Shown here piece by piece: positions 56,619 through 64,000 of a stretch of DNA of 64,000 bases. Below the pieces are notes generated by a model that saw only the letters and a list, made by a program, of their open reading frames with translations, did not search any database and was not told where the DNA came from. The stretch's first letter is position 1, and each line of letters starts with the position of its first letter. The position numbers and the translations under genes are program-made. Origin of the DNA: Plasmodium coatneyi (lineage: Eukaryota; Apicomplexa; Aconoidasida; Haemosporida; Plasmodiidae); NCBI RefSeq assembly GCF_001680005.1, contig NC_033567.1:1488001-1552000 (forward strand), given 5' to 3'.

Positions 56619-59300
56619 TTACCAACCGTCTACACTCTCGTCAGCGCCCTGAAAATTCGACCTCTGGAACCTCTGATCGTCAAACTTCTTATGCCCGTAG
56701 TTGTTGTTAAACTTGCCGTTGCTGTTACTGTTGAATGGGTTCATTCCTCCTGAGTTATTTCCATAAGGGCTGCTTCCACCACCATTGTTGTTAAAGCCGC
56801 TGTTTCCATACATGCCACTGTTGTTGTTATTAAAGGGGGAGCTGGAGAACCCGCTGTTGTTCCCCATGCCGTGTTGGTTGTTACTGAATGGGGAGTGCTG
56901 GTTGTACGAGTTATTGTTAAAGGGGTTGTTGCCGCTTCCACTTTGGCTAAATCCAAAGTTGCTATTGTTGTTATACCTGGAGAAGTTTCCCCTACCTCCT
57001 TTGCTTGGCTTATTGTATCTGAATGTTCTATTCGATTTCGCACTTGCTGTGTATCTCATGACCAAATTGAGGAACCAGCGTGGTATAGCCTGGTTACATT
57101 CTTCCAACGTGGCTAACAAATCTTTAAATATATTCCTGTTGTCATCATTAACGAATGATGTAGCAATTCCTATATTTCCGGCTCTACCTGTTCTACCTAT
57201 TCTATGAATATAATCGTCTATATTGCTGGGTAGGTCAAAATTAATGACGTGCTTAATGTTGGATATATCGAGACCTCTAGCAGCTACATCTGTTGCTACT
57301 AACATATTTTTGATTCCCCTTTTGAATAATTTTAAAGCTCTCTCTCTTTCGTCTTGGCTCTTGTCCCCATGAATACATACGGCATTTAACTTTTGGCTGT
57401 TAAGGAATCGTTCTAATATGTCTGCCTTTCTCTTTGTTTCCACAAAAATAATGGTTAACCCGTTGTTATTTTCGGATAACAATTTTAGCAGATAATTACA
57501 TTTGTTTTCTTCCTCTATGTATATCAAATTTTGTTTAATATATTCATTTGTACTTCCAACTTTGCCGATTTGTAAAAAGGTATAATTGTATAAATACTCC
57601 TTGGCTAGCACTTGTATTTCCTTCCTAAACGTGGCACTAAACATGATGGTTTGTCTTTTCACAATTTCGTTTGTGTATCGTTTGTATTCCATTTGGTTTG
57701 TGTTCATACGAGATTCGTTATCATTTCCTGGCATGTCATAATCATACATTATGCTTCTTATCTGTGGAGAAAATCCCATGTCCAGCATTCGATCTGCTTC
57801 ATCTAGAACTAAGAAGGACGTGAGGAAGAGTTTAATTTTTCCCTTCTCCAAAATGTCGTTTAATCTTCCTGGAGTTGCAACAATTATGTCCGCCCCTTTG
57901 TCCAAGTTGGATAGTTGCATTTTGATATTACTACCTCCGTATAGAACCACTGGCTTAATTCCCGTTTCGAAGCAAAACTTCTTCGAGTCATAAAAAATTT
58001 GCACTGCTAATTCTCTCGTGGGGGCTAGAATTAAACATACGGGTAAGCAAACTCTGTTATAATAATAGCTGGAGCTTCTCTGGTTTTCCTCATAGTAGGT
58101 ATGCTTAGGTGGATCATTTAATAACATATGGTTAATGATGGGTAGGAGATATCCTGCCGTTTTTCCACTTCCTGTCTGGGCAACCCCAATTAGATCATTC
58201 TTATTCATAATGATACTTAAACTGTATTTCTGTATCGGGGTTGTTTTGTCGTAATTTACTCTCTTAATATTGGCTAACAATATTTCATGCAAATTTAATC
58301 CTACGTCATCGAAATTATCTATTGGAATGATATTCTCGCTATTGTATCCTTTTATTTCCACTGGGATACTATCGTACAAATCGAAATTGACCCCCTTTTC
58401 ATTCTTCACATTGGCATATATTTCTTCTTCCTTTTCTGGGTAATATCTTCTATTATCTCTATTTGCCCACGCCGTTTTGGGGACGTTATGATTTCTTCCA
58501 AACGCTGGATTTCCTCCTCCACCTGATCCCCTGTTATAGTTCATTCTTCCAAAGTTGCTCCTGTTCGTGTTTGGCTGGTTTCTAAGCATGGGGGGCTTAT
58601 ATCTTGGCTTCTCATAATTGTAATTATTGTTATTATTATTGTTGTTGTTATTCGTGTTGTCGTTACTTGGATCGTTCGCACTGTTCGTTCGTACATTGCT
58701 AGAGATCATTCCGTTTTCGATTTTACTTTTATTCATGTTACCCCTATCCATGAAATTTCCGCCGGCGCCTCCTGCACCTCCTTTCTTATGCTGGTGATGT
58801 GGAGACATCCCTACGGGATTCTTCTCGTTACTTGGATTTTCATGATAGTTGTTATTTCCGAATTTTTTTTTATAACTGTTGTCTTGGTTTCCTCCACCAA
58901 CGTTGTTGTTGTTACTGCTGTTGGTGCTGTTGCTATTGTTGTTGCCATTATCTGAGTAGTTTACATATCCTGATCCAGTCATGCCATTTTCTGAACTTCT
59001 CACAGCACCGTCTCCTCCCATCATGTAGCCATCGCTGTTCACATTGCCATCGTAAAAATTCCTGTTTCCAGGGTTTCCATTTCCACCGGCGGTCATCACG
59101 TTGTTGCTTACTTCCCTTTTGTTTCTCATTTGGTTAAACATGTGTGGATTAGCATTTTCCTCCATCTGCATGTTTTTCCCCTGGTTGTACGAAGGAGATT
59201 CGTTCATGTTAGACATGTAGTTGTTTCTAACGTACGTGCTTCTGTCATCATCGCCTTCGTTAAAGCCCACAGTGTTCATGTTATTGTTACCGTAATTCAT
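56619..59300 (-). CDS. DED1/DDX3-type DEAD-box RNA helicase, 893 aa
   Basis: ATP-dependent RNA helicase of the branch that acts in translation initiation and mRNP control. The motif set is complete: Q motif TTPIQKYS (353-360), Walker A AQTGSGKT (374-381), APTREL (426-431), TPGR (476-479), DEAD at 500-503, SAT (555-557), IIFVETKRKAD (617-627), ARGLD (674-678) and HRIGRTGR (699-706). Residues 232-242 (RYKPPMLRNQ) correspond to the RYxPPHLR motif in front of DDX3 helicase cores, which favours DED1/DDX3 over other DEAD families, as does the C-terminal end in VDGW. Asn/Gly-rich arms flank the core: ~1-230 with a run of about 13 Asn, and ~760-880 with NNNSGF-type units. Single exon, start ATG at 59300. 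Confidence 0.95.
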   Translation of the reverse strand: MNYGNNNMNTVGFNEGDDDRSTYVRNNYMSNMNESPSYNQGKNMQMEENANPHMFNQMRNKREVSNNVMTAGGNGNPGNRNFYDGNVNSDGYMMGGDGAVRSSENGMTGSGYVNYSDNGNNNSNSTNSSNNNNVGGGNQDNSYKKKFGNNNYHENPSNEKNPVGMSPHHQHKKGGAGGAGGNFMDRGNMNKSKIENGMISSNVRTNSANDPSNDNTNNNNNNNNNNYNYEKPRYKPPMLRNQPNTNRSNFGRMNYNRGSGGGGNPAFGRNHNVPKTAWANRDNRRYYPEKEEEIYANVKNEKGVNFDLYDSIPVEIKGYNSENIIPIDNFDDVGLNLHEILLANIKRVNYDKTTPIQKYSLSIIMNKNDLIGVAQTGSGKTAGYLLPIINHMLLNDPPKHTYYEENQRSSSYYYNRVCLPVCLILAPTRELAVQIFYDSKKFCFETGIKPVVLYGGSNIKMQLSNLDKGADIIVATPGRLNDILEKGKIKLFLTSFLVLDEADRMLDMGFSPQIRSIMYDYDMPGNDNESRMNTNQMEYKRYTNEIVKRQTIMFSATFRKEIQVLAKEYLYNYTFLQIGKVGSTNEYIKQNLIYIEEENKCNYLLKLLSENNNGLTIIFVETKRKADILERFLNSQKLNAVCIHGDKSQDERERALKLFKRGIKNMLVATDVAARGLDISNIKHVINFDLPSNIDDYIHRIGRTGRAGNIGIATSFVNDDNRNIFKDLLATLEECNQAIPRWFLNLVMRYTASAKSNRTFRYNKPSKGGRGNFSRYNNNSNFGFSQSGSGNNPFNNNSYNQHSPFSNNQHGMGNNSGFSSSPFNNNNSGMYGNSGFNNNGGGSSPYGNNSGGMNPFNSNSNGKFNNNYGHKKFDDQRFQRSNFQGADESVDGW

Positions 59301-62300
59301 AGTTGCAGTTTTGACGTAATGACTGTGAGGCGCGTTTAATGCCCCCCTTAATGCGTTTTTTTTCTATATATTTATTGAAGCGACGTATAATACGCCTTCA
59401 GGGCGATTCTTTTTACTGCTATTTGGGACTTTTTCCCCAATTTTTTTAATTTCGTTTTTTTCTGAAAAAAAAATGTACTTTCGTTGTCAGCTGTATTTGG
59501 CTGTTCTCAAATGTTCTTTTTTTTTTGAGAAAAGGAAATTTTCCTTCTTTTACTTTTCTTTTAAGATATAACAATTAAAATTTCTTCTCTTTGCTTACCA
59601 CTTGTGGTTTCAGGTTTCTACCAGTGGTACAAGGAATATTCGCTTTCTGCTTTTTTTTATTTTTTTGAGTTTTTTTCGATTTTTTTGTTTCTTTTTGGTT
59701 TTATTTCGCGTTGGAAATATTTTATGTTTTTTTTTTTTTTTTTCTATTTCTTGTACCTATTTTTATTCCTTTTTAATATGTTTCTACTATCTGTTTTTTT
59801 TAATTGTTATATCGAAAATTCCCTTTTGCTCGCTTTTTTTTCTTGCTATCCACCGCAATTATATATGCGATTTGAAGGTAGCAGCAATGCGGGCGTACCT
59901 ACGTTTTTATTTTATTGTGCTTTAACTGCTTACATTCGAGTACATATATATGTATGCATTCGCAGTACAGAAAATGGGAATAAATAGCGTAAATAAAAAT
60001 AAAAAGCGCAGCTTCTACTTCGTGCCACATAAATGAACTGTTGCTGCAAATGGGGAAAAAGGAGTATAAGCTATATAAAGCACTCGTAAATGCTTGCGAA
60101 GCTACTCACCAAGCACATATATATATCACATGTATATTATTACATATATATTTTTATATAATTTTACAATGTGGGAAGAAAGAAAAAAACCAACGCTTCA
60201 AATTGTAAAAAATGAATACAAAGGGCAGGTATGCTCACATGTATATATAAATATATCTTTTTCGCATACATAAACATGTATATATTATGCATATATTATG
60301 TATATATATTTTGGGGGGGAATGACGTGCTCAAACAAAAAAGTTTAAAAATAAAATAATTTTTACTCTTTATAAAAATGGTGCTACGCTTTATAATTCAC
60401 CCTCGGCAGGGGTTGTTTCGTGAAGTTGCATGAAGAAAAAGCGTATGTGGAATTTTATACATACGTGAACATGTACTTAAAACGTATGTATTTCGTACAG
60501 GTACGCACAAAAAGCGTGCGTGCATGGCCGATATATATAATTATGTGAAAACATACGATATTCACTTTTTTTTCATGTACATGCGTACAAGGTACATCAT
60601 CATATGTAGGAATTATGTACGTACGCGTAAGTGCGTGCAAGCGCGGTAACATGCGTACATATAAGCACATATAAATGTAGGCATATATGGATAAACATAT
60701 ATGTTTGAGCATATATATGTATATATGCGCCAATGTACACGTATACGGAACCCGCGTACTTGTAGGCCACACGTACACCACAATAAAATTGCGTACTCTT
60801 TTTAAGTAAAACTGATTAAACGCGCCAAAGGGGGGGTGGGCTCATACCCATATAAAAAAAAAAAGGTGAAAAAGGCTCCGAACTTGAAAAACAAGTGGAA
60901 ATACTTAAATGGTTCATATGGTAAAGAATTTACAACCAATTCGTAATTTTTTTTTTTTTTTTGCATACATAGGAAGAATACACCAGAGGTATAAAAGAAT
61001 ATTGTATAAACAGACGTTATATACTGGTGTAAGTAACACTGTATGCTGCTGCTAGATGGTATAAAATAATATATAAAGTAACTTGTGCGCGCTTAACGGC
61101 TAAGCAGTTTTGGAGTGTACGTATAAGTTTACGCAAAGTAATGGTGGAGTGGGGCATGAGGTACACAGTTCGCGAATAAAATAAATATATATTGTTGCTG
61201 GGTAAATTATTTAAGCAGCACGCACGTAATTGTGCATATATAAAAGTACACATATAATTATATGTACATATATAACACAAACGCATGTATATCTTGTGCG
61301 AACGAGTGAATGTTCTCGATTTCTTATTGCTCATGCTTCGCCAAATAAAGGAAAGTACGCATAAAAAATTTTCCCCTTTGAAGAGCAAATGGAAAGTACT
61401 GTGTGCATGCTCTATGAATTGTAGAAAAAACGCAATCAATGAAGCAGTGAATGAGTGAACACGTGGCTGCTTAAAGATAGGCCAAAAAAAAAAAAAAAAA
61501 ATTACACCATAAGTGCAATGGTGGTTTAAAATGGTTGCACTGTGCTGCTAAATGAGCTTCGCATAAGTTGTTAAGCATAAGGTACCATCATATATGTATG
61601 CTTATGCCAATGCACGTATGCGTAAGTTACACGTACGTACATCAGTTCACATCGCTGTTGAATTGCGTCACCGCCAGAAGGCGCAATTCTTCAAGCAGTA
61701 AAAATGGGTAAAGTAAATCACGTGGTTCCACACACCTTGCCGCTGTGCTCTGCGTTTGCAAAGCAACGAAAAGGCATTATTGCACAAAATGGCACATTCC
61801 AGCAGCCACCTTGCGCATGATACAGATATATAGCATATACACCTATGCACGAGCAGCACGCTTATGTGCTATTGTACACCACAGTGGTTCAATAAATGCA
61901 GAATTTATTTCACCGCAACTGCGAGATTCACTAAGTTTGAGAAAAGAACAAAGTGTAAAATGAGCATAAGATGTAAAGTATAACAGTTCACCCTACCTGA
62001 ATAAAAAAATTCCGCAATTTAACCATATGGTGCGGCACACTGTATGCATTTGGTATTAACTTGCACGAGAATGGCATATAAAATATTCGCACGAAGTATA
62101 TACATTTCCGTAAAAGGTGATGTTAATTTTTTTTTTTTTTTCTTCCCAAGAGTTTAAAACACTGTATAGGTTTCCCGACGAATGGGCAATTTTTCTTCTT
62201 CCTTTTATTCTTATTTTTTTTTTTAACCATATGTGTAGGCTATATACTATCTTCACACATGTTCGTGAAAAAACAACAAAAAAATACTCCTGTGTAAATT

Positions 62301-62581
62301 TTCGGAAAGCAGAAACATGTATATACTCGAGCTGCAGTGAAATTTAAGTGCTTTCTGCTGAGAGGAAAGTGAACGTTTGTGTAATGCACACATGTGGAGG
62401 GCGCATGCATGGGTGTACGTATTTATTTATGAATTCACATGTGCATATATATTTCATTCCTATCTTCATGTGTAATAATTTTCGTTGCCGCCTCCTGTTG
62501 CTTCCATTTAGAAAAAATAGGATGAGCCGGGAAAAAGGAAAACCGCGTTAAGGAAAGGAAAAATGAACCATCATGGCGCCA
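59301..62581. promoter_or_regulatory. 3.3 kb noncoding region upstream of the helicase
   Basis: T-rich from 59340 to 59900 (probable helicase 5' UTR and promoter), then TA/CA-rich with many TATATATG-type stretches at 60100-60800 and 61250. Runs of T near 60948-60962 and A near 61484-61501. ORFs on both strands are low-complexity and overlap; none is supported. Confidence 0.5.
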
Positions 62582-63250
62582 TTAAGGAAAGATCAATTTA
62601 TTCTTACAAAACTTAACACTGCCGTAAATCTGTCCTACACGTTCATGAATTATACGCATAGCGTGAACAATGCAGTTTTTTTTTTTTTTTTTTCTCATTC
62701 TGTTATAAGATTAATGTCATTTATGCACGTTGATCTTAAGCTTAACGAACATTTGCGTGCACACTTTATTTGTAAGGGGAAACAAGACGCACAGGCGTGG
62801 CATGGCGTAGCACACCACAACAAACATACACCTATGCGAAAACGAAAAGCAGAATAGGATAGACTATGTTTTTAACGCTTCTTAGCCTTAATATGAATAA
62901 TTCTTGCATACTACCAAATGAATTGTGCGCCACGCGATCCGCGCTGAATGTTGTGGTAGACGAAGGTTCCGGGCGCACTGCGTGCACGGGTGAGTAGGTG
63001 CGCCAAAATGTAACAGCATGTGCACACGTGTTAATTCTCCAGGGTTTCCTTTTTCCCATCATATATGCCGAACGGAGTGTGCAGCAAAAAATTGAAAACA
63101 ATTGAAAAATAACGCAAAATATGTAGAAAAATAAAACGAAAAAAAAATATATATATGATATATGATGTACCTCTTCAACATTACAAAAGGTGAAGAAGAT
63201 GCGATCCTGTTTTCCGTTTTTTTCCTCCCATAGAAAGTTGTGGTCTCCAT
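62582..63250 (-). CDS. Tentative bL33-like mitochondrial ribosomal protein, three exons, 59 aa
   Basis: Proposed exons: 63250-63171, 62977-62915 and 62618-62582, with GTACAT and GTAGTA donors and CGCAG and GGCAG acceptors; phases 2 and 2 are kept and the total is 60 codons with a stop. The product starts METTTFYGRKKTENRIASSS, is basic, and carries VMLKSAPGTFVYHNIQR, which lines up with the bL33 core (VxLxSxAGTGFFYxxxR) with one residue missing; the last exon gives VKFCKNKLIFP, similar to the KYCPxxxKHxLF end of bL33. Length fits the family. An alternative without the last intron stops at 48 residues. The short match, the Pro in the GTG loop, and the lack of a check against databases keep this tentative. 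If real, it lies upstream of the helicase on the same strand. Confidence 0.35.
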
Positions 63251-64000
63251 GGTGCATATCACCTTGCTGCTTCGTCACAAATCATTATGTAACAAGAGTT
63301 GGTCTACGGCGTATTTTCGTTCCTTCATTTTTTTTGCGAACACTTGGATCATTTTCGCAAAATAAACAACAGTATTCCCTCGTACAAGTAAATGTGCGGG
63401 AAAATAATACTGGGGGAAGGCTTTTTTTTTTTTTTTTTTTTTTTTTTTGTTCCGCTGGGGTATGTAGGACTAGTTCAAATTCAGCACATGTACGATTTAC
63501 ACAACATTTTAAGGTGTATTTTTTTTTTTTTTCTTTATGAAGGTTCGCATTTAAAGCCCCATTATACGCATATATGTCCTGAACATGTTTGAAGAACAAT
63601 AAAGGATAAAAGAGGACTACCTCTTCATCGTTATGATTCCCAGGGTTCACAGAGAAATGTTTGCCCATCTGTGTATACACGTGTGTGTGAACATGCCATT
63701 TATATATACGTACCTTTGCGTAAAGGTATATATTTACCACCAAACGGCAACGATCTAGTCATGACTTATGCTTTGCGCCTCATTTTGTTTTTATAAAAGG
63801 GGTACAACTGGAGTTCCATTTTGTGGGGAAAATGATCAATTAAGTTATCACAACAGAGTAGTAAAAAAAAAAAAAGTTTTTCCTTCTTTTTTTACACTTT
63901 TCGACGAGGAACCCCAAATCATATTAAGCCCGTTTTATTCGTTTTCTCATATTCTTTTAGAAACACAGATGGTGATGCCAGGATAAAAAAAAGGTTAAAA
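63251..64000. other. Right-edge region with a possible gene start
   Basis: A 27-base T tract at 63422-63448 and another T run near 63520-63532. A possible plus-strand start exon at 63633-63670 (MIPRVHREMFAHL) could join in phase 2, through a 290-base GT...AG intron, to an exon at 63961 that runs off the window (NTDGDARIKKRLK). The T-rich tract before the 63960 acceptor is good, the donor (GTGTAT) is average. Cannot be resolved without the sequence to the right. Confidence 0.25.

Noticed and set aside
63541..63720. Minus-strand exon-like segment starting MGKHFSVNPGN with a GTAGTC donor
   Set aside because: The only nearby acceptor would make an intron of about 42 bases, and the following segment runs into a poly-Lys tract; no coherent gene could be built.

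Overview
The window reads as nuclear chromosomal DNA of a malaria parasite (Plasmodium) of the vivax/monkey-malaria group. The sequence is AT-rich but not extreme (about 40% GC by eye). It has long homopolymer A and T tracts, Asn/Ser/Gly/Lys-rich low complexity inside proteins, short introns with GT...AG ends, and 1-5 kb intergenic gaps. The gene order, CARM1-type methyltransferase / DUF2009 / CAF1 / EMC1 / mitochondrial carrier / cullin-1 / HPPK-DHPS / DED1-type helicase, agrees with what I remember of P. falciparum chromosome 8. The DHPS drug-site residues fit the P. vivax-type enzyme, but its repeat tract and an 18-residue offset suggest a relative (for example a macaque malaria species) rather than P. 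vivax itself. The species call is inference.

Layout, left to right. 1-15 kb: a possible organellar RNA-metabolism protein (+), an unknown 1083-residue protein (-), and a secreted two-exon protein (+) that looks like a divergent alpha/beta hydrolase. 15-31 kb: CARM1/PRMT4-like methyltransferase (-), a four-exon DUF2009 protein (-) with a small convergent membrane ORF at its 3' end, and the CAF1 deadenylase (-) with a very long disordered tail. 31-46 kb: a 4.8 kb gap, EMC1 (-, two exons), a mitochondrial carrier (+) and cullin-1 (-, two exons). 46-60 kb: an unknown two-exon protein (+), HPPK-DHPS (-, three exons), a six-exon small gene reconstructed from splice phases (+), and a DED1/DDX3 helicase (-). 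60-64 kb: mostly noncoding, with a tentative three-exon bL33-like ribosomal protein (-) and a possible gene start running off the right edge.

Most genes are housekeeping: post-transcriptional control (CAF1, DED1-type helicase, CARM1-like), proteostasis (cullin-1, EMC1), folate synthesis (HPPK-DHPS) and organelle transport. I see no operons, mobile elements, CRISPR arrays, tRNA or rRNA genes. The less expected items are the hidden six-exon gene, the hydrolase-like secreted protein with Cys at the expected nucleophile position, the bL33-like gene, a candidate repeat-bearing gene near 47.5 kb, and several small ORFs and minisatellites.
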